From assembly GCA_050288705.1 (NCBI GenBank), contig JBNKEI010000080.1, forward strand, positions 1 to 42,857: 42,857 nt of DNA. The letters run 5' to 3'. Source of the DNA: JBNKEI01 sp050288705 (GTDB taxonomy: Bacteria > Myxococcota > Myxococcia > Myxococcales > UBA5297). Below, one piece after another: positions 16,487 through 25,270 of this stretch; position 1 is the first letter of the stretch; each line of letters starts with the position of its first letter. Made by a program: the position numbers and the translations under genes. The notes under the pieces are model-generated. The model was not told the DNA's origin. It was given only the letters and a program-made list of their open reading frames with translations, and did not search any database.

Positions 16487-17230
16487 ATGAGCCAATCTGA
16501 TGTCGCAATTGCGGCTATGAAACAGGAAAGCGGTGTCAGCGCTTCAGCAAATATCGCGCTCCGCGGAACTTCCCACGGTTTAGAGATTTCGATTTCTGGA
16601 ACCCCCTCGGCTGATTTGCTTCGCACACGACTGACCGAGTTGTTCGCCGAAGGGCCAGACTTTTTTGCTGGCAACACTGTGCGGGTTACGTTTGATAGTG
16701 CGCTACCAAATGGTGCGTTTACTTGCCTCGAAGAAGTAGCTAATCGCTTCGCTCTAAAATTGGTAGAGATTTGCAAGCGTAACCGCTCTGAAATTCCTTC
16801 GTCAGCGGCCAATAGCGCCGAAATTGGGTTACTGCAAGCCATCCCTGTTCAGGGGGAGTCGCCAACTGCTGCATTTCCAGAATCTCGTCTAGTGATCGGG
16901 CCTGTTCGTTCTGGCGTGATTGTAGAGCACCCTGGTCATATGATCGTGATTGGCGATGTTAATCCTGGGGCGCATGTTCGCGCTACTGGGAGCATTGTAA
17001 TTCTTGGACGCTTACGCGGGGTAGCACACGCAGCAATCGGGCGTGAGTCGGGTTTTATCATCGCGTTGTCGCTTCAACCTCAGCAGCTCCGAATCGGGCA
17101 TGTGGTGGCACGAGCCGATGACTCCGATCGTCCTAGCGATGGGGCGGAGATTGCCTACCTCACTGGCAAAACCATTGTGGTCGAGCGCTATTGTGGACGA
17201 CTTCCTGGCGGCCTTGCCGCTACAATGTAG
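16487..17230 (+). CDS. minC: Septum site-determining protein MinC
   Basis: MinC blocks FtsZ ring assembly away from mid-cell when recruited to the membrane by MinD. The 247-residue length is normal. Residues 20-110 form the N-terminal FtsZ-inhibiting domain. After a linker, the C-terminal beta-helix domain starts near 135 with the family text GPVRSGVIVEHPGHMIVIGDVNPGA split over strands, then GSIVILGRLRGVAHA and SLQPQQLRIGHVVA, which bind MinD and mediate dimerisation. GAGG lies 7 bases before the ATG. minD follows after 9 bases and minE after that, so this is the first gene of a minCDE operon. Confidence 0.95.
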   Translation: MSQSDVAIAAMKQESGVSASANIALRGTSHGLEISISGTPSADLLRTRLTELFAEGPDFFAGNTVRVTFDSALPNGAFTCLEEVANRFALKLVEICKRNRSEIPSSAANSAEIGLLQAIPVQGESPTAAFPESRLVIGPVRSGVIVEHPGHMIVIGDVNPGAHVRATGSIVILGRLRGVAHAAIGRESGFIIALSLQPQQLRIGHVVARADDSDRPSDGAEIAYLTGKTIVVERYCGRLPGGLAATM

Positions 17231-17239
17231 GAGAAAAAA

Positions 17240-18046
17240 ATGAGTCGAGCAATTGTCATTACCTCAGGCAAGGGGGGAGTAGGTAAAACTACCACCACCT
17301 GTAACCTTGGCGCTGCTATCGCCCAGCTAGGCAAAAGTGTGGCGCTAATTGACGCTGATATTGGGCTGCGTAATCTTGATGTGGTCATGGGCTTGGAAAA
17401 CCGTATTGTTTATCACTTGGTTGATGTCGTTAAGGGTCAATGTGCTGCTCAGAAAGCCCTCATTAGAGATCGGCGATTGGAAAATCTGTGGCTATTACCT
17501 GCTTCGCAAATCGACGATAAGGAATCAGTTACCCCTGAAGACATGAAGAAGCTTATTGGCGATCTTAAACGAACCCATGATTATGTCATTATTGATTGTC
17601 CAGCAGGAATTGAGCAGGGTTTCAAGAATGCAATCGCTGGAGCTGATGAAGCAATCGTGGTTGCTACTCCCGAGGTTTCTTCTATTCGAGATGCCGATCG
17701 CGTGGTTGGTCTGATGGCAGCAAAAGGTATTACTACTCGGCTAATCGTAAACCGGACCTCGCCCAGTCTGGTAAAAAAGGGCGATATGCTGTCCCAGGCT
17801 GACGTAATTGAAATACTTGCTCTAGAGATGCTTGGGGCAATTCCTCTTGATGAGCATGTAGTTGCGTCGACCAACAAAGGTATGCCCGCGGTACTCGAAG
17901 GTAAGTCACAAGCAGCACGCGAGTTTATCAGAATTGCTAAGCGCTTAGTCGGTGGTTATGAGGTCGAAAGCGAACGCGAAACCAGCGGTGGTTTCTTCGC
18001 TCGGATTAGTCGAGCCCTCGGATTTTCGTCAGCCGATGCGGCTTAA
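17240..18046 (+). CDS. minD: Septum site-determining ATPase MinD
   Basis: MinD is the membrane-cycling ATPase that carries MinC and is displaced by MinE. The 268 residues hold the deviant Walker A SGKGGVGKTT (9-18) with the signature lysine, the switch region DADIGLRNLDVVMGLENR (about 39-56), and DCPAGIE. The C-terminus ends in a short amphipathic helix (FFARISRALGF), the expected membrane-targeting sequence. GGAG precedes the ATG by 7 bases. It is the middle gene of minCDE, 11 bases before minE. Confidence 0.97.
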   Translation: MSRAIVITSGKGGVGKTTTTCNLGAAIAQLGKSVALIDADIGLRNLDVVMGLENRIVYHLVDVVKGQCAAQKALIRDRRLENLWLLPASQIDDKESVTPEDMKKLIGDLKRTHDYVIIDCPAGIEQGFKNAIAGADEAIVVATPEVSSIRDADRVVGLMAAKGITTRLIVNRTSPSLVKKGDMLSQADVIEILALEMLGAIPLDEHVVASTNKGMPAVLEGKSQAAREFIRIAKRLVGGYEVESERETSGGFFARISRALGFSSADAA

Positions 18047-18057
18047 GGAGTTCTCGC

Positions 18058-18306
18058 ATGTGGAATATTTTTCGAGGGAAGTCAAAGAGTCGCGAGGTAG
18101 CCAAAGGTCGTCTTCATTTAGTTCTGGCTCATGATCGGGTCGGGTTGGAAGGCGGCAAGCTTCAAGAGATGCGACGGGAAATTGCGAATGTCATTTCGAA
18201 GTACGTGCAGATCGATGGAGATTCGGTAGAGGTTCAAATAGAAACCGAGGGGCGGGCGGCTGAATTGCGAGTTTCCAGCCCTCTGCAGGCTCGCAATAGC
18301 GGCTAG
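18058..18306 (+). CDS. minE: Cell division topological specificity factor MinE
   Basis: MinE stimulates MinD ATPase and drives pole-to-pole oscillation or a static MinCD gradient. The 82 residues are of normal length: N-terminal MinD-contacting and membrane segment (WNIFRGKSKSREVAKGRLHL), then VLAHDRVGLEGGKLQEMRRE and the beta-strand dimer region (VEVQIE). AAGGAG lies 8 bases before the ATG, the strongest ribosome site in the operon. It ends the minCDE operon and is convergent with the next gene, with 31 bases between. Confidence 0.93.
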   Translation: MWNIFRGKSKSREVAKGRLHLVLAHDRVGLEGGKLQEMRREIANVISKYVQIDGDSVEVQIETEGRAAELRVSSPLQARNSG

Positions 18307-18337
18307 CCTGCAATTTGGGAGAGGCCTAAGCCAATAC

Positions 18338-19006
18338 TTACGATGGAACTTGTTTGCCCCAGGCAACCACGTCTTCACGTTGAAAGTAACGGGATGCGTA
18401 GAAGAAAAAGATGCATATTCCAAAAGTCCACACTACCTGAAGGGAAGACCCTCCTAGAGAGCCCCAATAGGCCATGACTTGCGCATCTTTTTCTGAAATT
18501 CCGCTAAGATCGTGAAGGTATGAAAAAATAAATGATTCAACCGCTGGTGATAACTGGCGCGACTGGGCTAAATCTAATGCTCCCAAAGCTGTACGTATGG
18601 GAAGAACGAAAAGACAAGTCATAGAAAAAATCTTGAATGATGAGAAAGAGCGACGCAAGGACCGAATAGAAAGCATGAATATTAAAGAATAGGCGGTAAT
18701 TAATAGAATTCCCAATAAAATTTCGTAATTTTGAAGTCGTTTAGCGGTATAAATTTTTTTTGTAAGAAGTAAATGAAAAGTTTGAGCGAATTTCTTTACT
18801 TTTTGAGGCTGAACTGACGGATTTATGATATTGACTTGTTTTTTTAAATTTTCAGTTAGTTCGTCTTCTGAGGGAAGACCGCCCTCTACGGAAACCAATC
18901 TTTGAAAAGCGCAGGGTTCTCCCAATAACGAAACCAGTAAAACAGCTATGATCATTCTTTTTGGCTTTGGTGATAGCGAGGCAGGCGCTGACGACGATTT
19001 CTGCAT
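18338..19006 (-). CDS. Multi-pass membrane protein of unknown function
   Basis: A 222-residue protein with about four hydrophobic segments: an N-terminal signal or anchor (19-34), one near 95-113, one near 121-140 and one near 190-208. The loop between the first two is charged. I recognise no family. GGAG lies 6 bases before the ATG at 19006, and the gene begins 14 bases after the DsbD-like gene, so the two are almost certainly one operon. A helper or partner role in envelope thiol chemistry is possible from position, but it has no conserved Cys pair in a CxxC motif. Confidence 0.7.
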   Translation of the reverse strand: MQKSSSAPASLSPKPKRMIIAVLLVSLLGEPCAFQRLVSVEGGLPSEDELTENLKKQVNIINPSVQPQKVKKFAQTFHLLLTKKIYTAKRLQNYEILLGILLITAYSLIFMLSIRSLRRSFSSFKIFSMTCLFVLPIRTALGALDLAQSRQLSPAVESFIFSYLHDLSGISEKDAQVMAYWGSLGGSSLQVVWTFGICIFFFYASRYFQREDVVAWGKQVPS

Positions 19007-19020
19007 TTTTTCTCCGTAAA

Positions 19021-20355
19021 TTAGTACACTTTCTTCATGGTGCTAACCAGCTCCCAGGTTGTGACCACACCTTGTATGTTTAATTCATGAATAATTACTC
19101 CATCAGAACCTAAAAAAATAAGAGTCGGAAAACCTTGGATGCGATATTTGTGGTAAATTTTTTCCAATTCTGGCGTTATTACGGTTCCATCAATGCGAAG
19201 AAGCACAAAACGCTGGGACTCCTTAATAAAATCGGGGTCGGTGAAAACTTCACGTTCCATTTGCTTGCAAGCGCCACACCATTTCGCGGAAAAATCAATA
19301 AGCACTGGTTTTCGTTCCTGGCGTCCACGAGTCAGCGCCAGGTTTTCTTGAGTAAGCCAATTGAGTTCCGGAAAAACTGGAAGCCCTAAGGGAGCGCCAG
19401 GGCGCAAAGCAATTCCCATGGTGGTGAGCGCAATCCCTATCCACTTGAGAATACTGTTGGCAGAATAGCCAGTAAATTGACGATGAAGAGCGCCAATTAC
19501 CAATCCGGTAAATATCAGAAGCCCACAAATAAAGGCACCATAGGGTATTGAATTGCTTGCTTCGCTAAGAATGAGACTAGCATCGCGTAAATATAGAAAA
19601 GCTAAGCTTAATAAAAAAATACCCAGCAATGACTTTACGGCGTCCATCCAGGCGCCGGATTTTGGCAGTCGCAGCGAAAAAGCGCCTATCAAAAAGTAGG
19701 GTGTTCCCATCCCTAGAGAGTAAGAAAACAGTAGTAAAGCTCCCCAACTAATGTCTTGCGCAGAAGCAACCTGCAGAAGAATTCCCGATAGGACTGGTCC
19801 GGTACAGGGAGCGGCAACTAATCCAGCTATCAAGCCCATTAAAAATGCGCCCCAGAGCCCCCCTCGATTCATAGAAGCTAATGGATTCTGTAGTCGAGCA
19901 AAAAACGAGTATAAAGGAATGACTCCAAACATTGAGGCGGCAAGTAATGCAAATAATACGGCAAGAAAAAAGGGAACCAGGGGGTGGGCAAGAATGTTTC
20001 CCATGGCCTTTCCCGAAAGGCCGGCGGCAATTCCTAAACTAGTGTAGGTAAGAGTAAGGCCTAGGCCGTAGGTGGCAGTCAAAAAAATAGTTCGCAGCCG
20101 GCTGGTCGTCTTTTTTGCTCCGAAAACCGCCAAGGTGATTGGTATTAGCGGATATACGCAGGGTGTAAGGGCGGTTAGAACACCCGCTATTAATGCAAGC
20201 AGGGGAGGGAAAAGAAAAGTATCATTACTACTGAAATTGGGCGCCAGAAGAGTCAGTCTGGAAGTGCTGGGGCTCACAATTTCTGGCATGAGCACTACAG
20301 CTAACCCGGCGATAGCATATAGAATTTGAAGGTGTATGAACTTTTGCTTGGGCAT
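19021..20355 (-). CDS. CcdA/DsbD-type thiol:disulfide interchange protein with thioredoxin domain
   Basis: A 444-residue membrane protein that would carry electrons from cytoplasmic thioredoxin to periplasmic thiols. A signal or anchor at 8-25 is followed by the DsbD beta/CcdA domain with its two membrane cysteines: TALTPCVYPLIP (Cys66) and VAAPCTGPVL (Cys184). The C-terminus is a thioredoxin-like gamma domain with WCGAC (359-363) and the cis-proline text GFPTLI. It lacks the N-terminal alpha domain of E. coli DsbD (only about 25 residues precede the membrane part), a short form common outside Gammaproteobacteria. The final receiver of electrons must be a separate protein. AGGA lies 8 bases before the ATG. 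A small membrane-protein gene follows in the same operon. Confidence 0.92.
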   Translation of the reverse strand: MPKQKFIHLQILYAIAGLAVVLMPEIVSPSTSRLTLLAPNFSSNDTFLFPPLLALIAGVLTALTPCVYPLIPITLAVFGAKKTTSRLRTIFLTATYGLGLTLTYTSLGIAAGLSGKAMGNILAHPLVPFFLAVLFALLAASMFGVIPLYSFFARLQNPLASMNRGGLWGAFLMGLIAGLVAAPCTGPVLSGILLQVASAQDISWGALLLFSYSLGMGTPYFLIGAFSLRLPKSGAWMDAVKSLLGIFLLSLAFLYLRDASLILSEASNSIPYGAFICGLLIFTGLVIGALHRQFTGYSANSILKWIGIALTTMGIALRPGAPLGLPVFPELNWLTQENLALTRGRQERKPVLIDFSAKWCGACKQMEREVFTDPDFIKESQRFVLLRIDGTVITPELEKIYHKYRIQGFPTLIFLGSDGVIIHELNIQGVVTTWELVSTMKKVY

Positions 20356-20400
20356 ACGCCAGTTCCTGTCCCGTATGAGTGAGGCTTTTTAGTTCCTAGT

Positions 20401-20413
20401 GGTTGCCACAACC
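20401..20413. promoter_or_regulatory. Short inverted repeat in the DsbD/HdeD divergent spacer
   Basis: GGTTGCCACAACC has two perfect 5-base arms. It is 46 bases before the DsbD-like start and about 107 before the HdeD-like start, inside the 164-base divergent spacer. An operator is possible; short arms mean chance is also possible. Confidence 0.2.
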
Positions 20414-20519
20414 AGGCAGCTTCTACAAGCTTAAGGAGTGAAAACGTGCACAGAATAGTTGGTGCGTGCACTAGCTATTGAGGGCAAGGCAGGAAAACGG
20501 GAACCAAGGAGGGAGACTC

Positions 20520-21116
20520 ATGGAAGCGCCTGGCTCAACACAAACGCCTACTCCATCGGGACAGGCAAGACGGGAAACATCAACCTTTTGGGGCGGCCCA
20601 TTTATTTTGGGGATATTGGTAGTAGCCCTAGGAATACTTGCATTGATTGCTTCGGGAGTAGCTGGCTTAGCGACTATTTTGGTATTTGGAGTGCTCTTTA
20701 TGGCCGCTGGGCTGGTAGAAATATTCTTTGCTTTCAAAAATCGCAAAAGATCCTTTCTGCTTCCCTTTTTAAGTGGCCTGCTTTCTCTAGTGGTGGGCTT
20801 TCTGTTCGTGACTCGTCCAATGGCCGGATTAGCAACAGCGAGTTTTCTCTTGGCCGCTTTTTTGTTTACCAGTGGATTATTTCGCGGTCTGACCTCAATT
20901 GTTGATCGTTATCCGCTTTGGGGTTGGGATTTCGCGTATGGAGTAGTGGCAGTTCTTTTGGGAATTGGCATTTTTGCAACCTGGCCAGCATCTTCTATCT
21001 GGGTAGTGGGAATCGTAATTGGAATTGAGCTTGTTATAAGGGGTGGCTCGTTAATTGGAATGTCCATTGCGTTAAGAGAAGGGCTTCATAAACCGCGAGC
21101 GACATTGCCAACCTAA
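20520..21116 (+). CDS. HdeD-like (DUF308) membrane protein
   Basis: A 198-residue protein with six hydrophobic helices in three similar pairs, starting with FWGGPFILGILVVALGILAL. The charged turn KNRKRSF and the later RGLTSIVDRYPLWGWD and GIELVIRGGSLI fit the HdeD/DUF308 family. HdeD in E. coli is linked to acid resistance at high cell density; the molecular role is unknown. Start ATG 20520 is chosen because AAGGAGGGA lies just upstream at proper spacing; the longer open frame to 20478 would bury that site. It is divergent from the DsbD-like gene and convergent with ftsE. Confidence 0.85.
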   Translation: MEAPGSTQTPTPSGQARRETSTFWGGPFILGILVVALGILALIASGVAGLATILVFGVLFMAAGLVEIFFAFKNRKRSFLLPFLSGLLSLVVGFLFVTRPMAGLATASFLLAAFLFTSGLFRGLTSIVDRYPLWGWDFAYGVVAVLLGIGIFATWPASSIWVVGIVIGIELVIRGGSLIGMSIALREGLHKPRATLPT

Positions 21117-21141
21117 GTTGCTTCAGCCGATTAATCTATGG

Positions 21142-21819
21142 CTATAGGTCTCGCGGAAATTGATCATCATTTTCCACGCGACCGCCACTTAGCGAAATGG
21201 TTCGCTTGCGGTAGCGTTGCAGAAGAGATCGGTTGTGAGTAGCTACTACTACTGTAGTACCGCGAGCAGAAAAGTCATGTAGCAGGTCCATTACCTCAAA
21301 AGTCAGTTTGGGATCGAGATTGCCGGTGGGCTCGTCGGCAAGCAATATAGCGGGGTTATTGACCAAAGCGCGCGCAATAGCTACTCGCTGTTGTTCTCCT
21401 CCCGAAAGTTGAGGAGAAAGAGCACGGCTCTTGTTGTTTAGTCCTACCTGCTTTAGTATGGCCGAAACCCGGCGGTTAGCGTTCCGGCGACTAATGCCTA
21501 ATACGTCAAGAGTCAGGGCCACATTGTCGTGTACTGTTCGGCCTGCAAGTAGCTTGAAATCCTGAAAAACTACTCCTATTTTGCGGCGTAGAAAGGGAAT
21601 TTCCGAATCTTTGAGGTGAGTAACATTGCGACCGGTGACCATGATTTGGCCACTGGTTGCTTTTTCTGCGCAAAAGATTAATTTAAGCAACGTGCTTTTT
21701 CCAGCGCCTGAGGGTCCGGTAAGAAAAACGAATTCGCTCTTGCCGATAGAGATATTTACATCACATAGAGCCGGAACCGGTCCATCGTAGCGCTTGGTGA
21801 CATGAAACATTTCGATCAT
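21142..21819 (-). CDS. ftsE: FtsE-type ABC transporter ATP-binding protein
   Basis: A 225-residue ABC ATPase with Walker A GPSGAGKST (35-43), Q-loop in VVFQDFKLL, signature LSGGEQQRVAIARAL, Walker B LLADEPTGNLD and switch His in ATHN. The wording (VTKRYDG, VFQDFKLL, TVHDNVAL) is that of FtsE. FtsE with the membrane protein FtsX controls murein hydrolases at the septum. GGGAG lies 6 bases before ATG 21819; the frame extends two codons to a TTG. No ftsX follows: the downstream gene is HdeD-like on the other strand, so this is an orphan copy, and a LolD/MacB-type role cannot be wholly excluded. Confidence 0.87.
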   Translation of the reverse strand: MIEMFHVTKRYDGPVPALCDVNISIGKSEFVFLTGPSGAGKSTLLKLIFCAEKATSGQIMVTGRNVTHLKDSEIPFLRRKIGVVFQDFKLLAGRTVHDNVALTLDVLGISRRNANRRVSAILKQVGLNNKSRALSPQLSGGEQQRVAIARALVNNPAILLADEPTGNLDPKLTFEVMDLLHDFSARGTTVVVATHNRSLLQRYRKRTISLSGGRVENDDQFPRDL

Positions 21820-21889
21820 GGGCAACTCCCAATCTGGAAATTTCTGATGTTGACCACTAAATATGTCAAAAACTCTTCCGGGTTTTCTA

Positions 21890-23218
21890 ATGAAAAACGA
21901 CTTATTTACTCACGCCGCCGAGCAAGACCTTTCTAACGCGCCCTTAGCAGAGCGAGTTCGCCCTCGTGCCCTGGAAGAAGTGGTGGGGCAAGAACATCTT
22001 TTAGGGGAGGGGAAGCTTCTAAGGCGAGCCTTAGAGAATGATCGCGTTCCTTCCCTAATCTTTTGGGGACCGCCAGGAACTGGCAAAACTACCCTGGGAC
22101 GAATGATTGCCGGCAAAACCGGCAGCGCTTTTGAATCGCTTTCCGCAGTACTGGCGGGAGTCAAAGATATTCGGGAAGCGGTTTCTCGCGCCAAAGATCG
22201 GTGGGTTGCACGTCGGCAAAAGACTATTCTTTTTGTAGATGAAATTCATCACTTTAATAATACTCAGCAAGATGCATTGCTGCCTCACGTAGAGCGAGGA
22301 ACGCTCACTCTTATTGGGGCTACTACTGAAAACCCTTCATTCGAAGTGAACTCCGCTTTATTGTCCCGCTGTCGAGTGCTTTCTTTACGGCCGTTGGGGG
22401 AATCAGAGATTACTTCACTAATTCGCCGAGCCTTAACTCATTCACAAGGATTAAATGGTCAGGTAGAAATCAGCGAGCAAGCAATTGCCCACTTGGCGCG
22501 AGCCTCTTTTGGAGATGCGCGAAGAGCGCTTTCGGCCCTGGAGGTAGCCGCGGCGAATGTAAAAGTTAATGGCGGCATAGGGCATATTCATACTGCTCAG
22601 GTAGAAGAGGCTTTGCAAACCAAAACCCTTTTATACGATAAATCAGGTGACGAGCATTACAATATAATATCAGCATTTATTAAATCGATGCGTGGCTCCG
22701 ACCCCGATGCGGCTGTTTATTACTTGGTTCGTATGTTGGAATCTGGGGAAGATCCCATTTTTCTTTTAAGAAGAATGGTAATTTTTGCCGGTGAAGATAT
22801 TGGCAATGCTGACCCTCGCGCATTGTCAGTGGCAGTTGATTGTTTGCGCGCGGTGCAATTGGTGGGTTTACCAGAAGGAGTATTGCCAATGACCAGTACG
22901 GTTGCCTATCTTGCTTTGGCTCCAAAATCAAACGCTGCTCTCAAAGCATATGCATCGGCACGTAAAGATGTTTTAGAAAAGGGGCCTTTACCAGTGCCGA
23001 TGCATATTCGTAATGCGCCTACTTCCCTCATGAAAAAAATAGGATACGGTGCTGGATATCAATATCCTCATAATTTTGAAGGAAATTTCGTGCCCGATGA
23101 ATATTTGCCTGAGGTTTTGCGTGGGGCAAGTTATTACCAGCCAACTGAAAACGGATTAGAAAAAGACTTGAAACAAAAATTGGAGCAAATAAAACAACGT
23201 CGGAAAAACAAAGGATAA
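21890..23218 (+). CDS. rarA: Replication-associated recombination protein A (RarA/MgsA)
   Basis: RarA is a AAA+ ATPase related to clamp loaders that acts at stalled replication forks. Visible are LAERVRPRALEEVVGQEHLL, Walker A GPPGTGKTT, Walker B LFVDEIHHFN, sensor 1 GATTENPS, and the C-terminal oligomerisation part with KSMRGSDPDAAVYYLVRML and AGEDIGNADP, all diagnostic. About 442 residues, normal length. The frame opens at ATG 21863, nine codons earlier; I prefer 21890 because MKNDLFTHAA matches family N-termini. Neither has a clear Shine-Dalgarno. It is divergent from ftsE, and a small membrane-protein gene follows after 3 bases. Confidence 0.95.
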   Translation: MKNDLFTHAAEQDLSNAPLAERVRPRALEEVVGQEHLLGEGKLLRRALENDRVPSLIFWGPPGTGKTTLGRMIAGKTGSAFESLSAVLAGVKDIREAVSRAKDRWVARRQKTILFVDEIHHFNNTQQDALLPHVERGTLTLIGATTENPSFEVNSALLSRCRVLSLRPLGESEITSLIRRALTHSQGLNGQVEISEQAIAHLARASFGDARRALSALEVAAANVKVNGGIGHIHTAQVEEALQTKTLLYDKSGDEHYNIISAFIKSMRGSDPDAAVYYLVRMLESGEDPIFLLRRMVIFAGEDIGNADPRALSVAVDCLRAVQLVGLPEGVLPMTSTVAYLALAPKSNAALKAYASARKDVLEKGPLPVPMHIRNAPTSLMKKIGYGAGYQYPHNFEGNFVPDEYLPEVLRGASYYQPTENGLEKDLKQKLEQIKQRRKNKG

Positions 23219-23221
23219 AAA

Positions 23222-23464
23222 ATGGGTAAAAGTGCCAAAAGGAAAAACCTTAAAAACCGTTCCCCTGGGCATTCGGTCAGAGTTGCCGAAGAAAACCGCG
23301 GAAGCGGAGTAATGAGTTCGCTTCGGGGAGGTTTCCAAAGTGTTGCTGGTGTAGGAAAAAAGCAGATTAGGCATAAGACTAGGCTGCAAAAAATTTGGGA
23401 TGTTTTGTTTTGGATATTAATAATTGCGGGATTGATTTGGTTCTTATATCGCCGACTAGGTTAA
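23222..23464 (+). CDS. Small basic single-pass membrane protein
   Basis: An 80-residue protein with a strongly basic N-terminal half (MGKSAKRKNLKNRSPGHS) and one transmembrane helix near 58-75 (WDVLFWILIIAGLIWFLY), followed by RRLG. The basic part should stay in the cytoplasm. AAAGGA lies before the ATG, which comes 3 bases after the rarA stop, so the genes are co-transcribed. No family is recognised. It is the last gene of the compact core before the accessory part of the window. Confidence 0.7.
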   Translation: MGKSAKRKNLKNRSPGHSVRVAEENRGSGVMSSLRGGFQSVAGVGKKQIRHKTRLQKIWDVLFWILIIAGLIWFLYRRLG

Positions 23465-23521
23465 ATTCAGATAAAGAAGCATTCTCTTGCCAATATTGTT
23501 TGTTCCTTCTACGATACGGCA

Positions 23522-25117
23522 ATGAAGCGGTTTAATATAGCTGGTCCTTGTGAATCGACATTGCATTATATTGTGCCCCCCGAACCAAGGCTTCCAGAGG
23601 CACGAAGACTGATTGAAGAAGGGGCGTATTTTGTAGTTCACGCGCCGCGCCAGTCGGGAAAAACCACTACTATGCGAGCGCTGGCGCAATCGGTCTCTGG
23701 TAGTGCAAAAATTGCCGCGCTTTACTTTTCCTGTGAAGCCGCCGAGCCAGCAGGCGATGACTACGGACAAGCTGAGCTTATTCTATTAGAAACTATTTAC
23801 CGCGAGGCTGCCGACTGCTTTTCTTCTCACCTTCGTCCTCCGCAACCATGGCCTAATGCCCCCGCAGGCCAACGTCTTCAAGCCGGGCTGGAGTGGTGGG
23901 CGCGCCATTGCCCATTACCGCTGGCGCTCCTATTCGACGAAATCGACGCCCTTCGCGGAGAAAGCCTGCGTTCGGTATTGCGGCAACTACGCGCTGGCTT
24001 TCCCAAGCGACCAGCACGCTTCCCTGCCGCTGCCGTTCTGTGTGGATTGCGAGACGTGCGTGATTACAAGACGATTAGTGGCGGCAGCGATCGGTTAGGA
24101 ACCGCCAGTCCATTCAATATCAAAGTAGAATCTTTGCGCTTAGACGACTTTTCTCCTAGCCAGGTTCAAGCCCTGTTGAGTCAGTACAATATTGACACCA
24201 CTGGAGAAGCATTTGCCCCCTTTTCATCGGAGGCAATTAACTGCATTTTCGAACTTACTCAAGGCCAGCCTTGGCTAACCAATGCTCTTGCTCGGCAATT
24301 AGTAGAAAAACTAGGTGTACCGCACAGGCCGGGTTTTCCTATTCTCACTGATCATATTGAAGAAGCCGCCGAACAGCTAATAAGAGCAGGCCAGACTCAT
24401 CTAGATTCCTTGGCAGCTCGCCTAGCGGAACCAAGGGTAAGCCGAGTTCTAAAACCCATATTGGCGGGAACCCTACATGTGGGGGCTACTTTTCATGACG
24501 ATTTTCAATACGTTCAAGATCTCGGACTGGTGGCCAAAGACCTGCCTGTTCGTATCGCCAATCCCATTTATCGCGAGGTGATTGCCCGGGTTCTTGCTGA
24601 AGAACACGAGCTTGCTTTGCCTCTCGATCGGAAAAAATTTGTTCGTGAAGATGGTACGCTGGATTTCCTACTTCTTTTAACTGAATTTGCGGCATTTTGG
24701 AGAGAGCACGAAAGCATATTGCTGTTAGAAAATGCCTACTACGAGGTTGTTCCTCAACTGGTGCTCATGGCGTTTTTGCAGCGAGTGGTAAATGGCGGGG
24801 GTTATATCGATCGCGAATATGGAGTTGGAAGAGGGCGTATCGATTTGTTGGTGCGCTGGCCCTATACTCCTCGGGGCGCTGTACATCGAGAGTGGCAACG
24901 CGAAGCAATTGAGATGAAAATTTGGGCGCCTCGTCGTGCCGATCCTTTAGTAGCTGGTCTAGAGCAGCTCAATGAGTACTTGCTACGCCTCGGGCTGAAA
25001 AAGGGATTTTTGGTTATTTTCGATCGTCGGCCAGAACAGACCAATAGCCCGGAACGTATTCGGTTTGAAAACACTGTTACTGCTAGCGGCTGCGAGGTAA
25101 TTGTGCTTCGGGCATAA
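23522..25117 (+). CDS. AAA ATPase with C-terminal PD-(D/E)XK nuclease-like domain, copy 1
   Basis: A 531-residue two-part protein. The N-terminal STAND/AAA-like ATPase has Walker A APRQSGKTT (41-49) and Walker B LALLFDEID (134-142), then a conserved CGLRDVRDYK sensor-like segment and a winged-helix region with LTQGQPWLTNALA. The C-terminus has the PD-(D/E)XK pattern Asp441 (in GRGRIDLLV) and Glu464-x-Lys466 (in IEMKIW), so metal-dependent nuclease chemistry is plausible. The layout resembles the AAA-ATPase_like/PDDEXK_9 proteins that are amplified in some bacteria; their role is not established, with defence or mobile behaviour suggested. A paralogue lies at 28995-30596, a truncated one at 30678-31082, and a scrap of this gene's own 3' end at 26441-26552. 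No Shine-Dalgarno is clear. Confidence 0.87.
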   Translation: MKRFNIAGPCESTLHYIVPPEPRLPEARRLIEEGAYFVVHAPRQSGKTTTMRALAQSVSGSAKIAALYFSCEAAEPAGDDYGQAELILLETIYREAADCFSSHLRPPQPWPNAPAGQRLQAGLEWWARHCPLPLALLFDEIDALRGESLRSVLRQLRAGFPKRPARFPAAAVLCGLRDVRDYKTISGGSDRLGTASPFNIKVESLRLDDFSPSQVQALLSQYNIDTTGEAFAPFSSEAINCIFELTQGQPWLTNALARQLVEKLGVPHRPGFPILTDHIEEAAEQLIRAGQTHLDSLAARLAEPRVSRVLKPILAGTLHVGATFHDDFQYVQDLGLVAKDLPVRIANPIYREVIARVLAEEHELALPLDRKKFVREDGTLDFLLLLTEFAAFWREHESILLLENAYYEVVPQLVLMAFLQRVVNGGGYIDREYGVGRGRIDLLVRWPYTPRGAVHREWQREAIEMKIWAPRRADPLVAGLEQLNEYLLRLGLKKGFLVIFDRRPEQTNSPERIRFENTVTASGCEVIVLRA

Positions 25118-25203
25118 TACCCAAGTAAATTGAGTGTACTCCAGGTCTCTATCTATTTGGCAAACCGAGCTGAATAGTTACAACAGAATAGCAAACAAAC
25201 TAG

Positions 25204-25232
25204 TTGACAGTTTTTGCCAGACCTGCATTTAA
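25204..25232 (+). promoter_or_regulatory. Candidate sigma-70-type promoter for the CBM-like lipoprotein
   Basis: TTGACA at 25204-25209 is a perfect -35 box; ATTTAA or TTTAAA at about 25227-25233 is a fair -10 at 17-18 bases. The -35 box also pairs with CTGTCAA at 25252-25258 as an inverted repeat, which would put a small hairpin in the leader. The start codon is at 25271. Confidence 0.4.
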
Positions 25233-25270
25233 ATTACGCTTGACTTCTCAACTGTCAAGAGGATGAAGTG

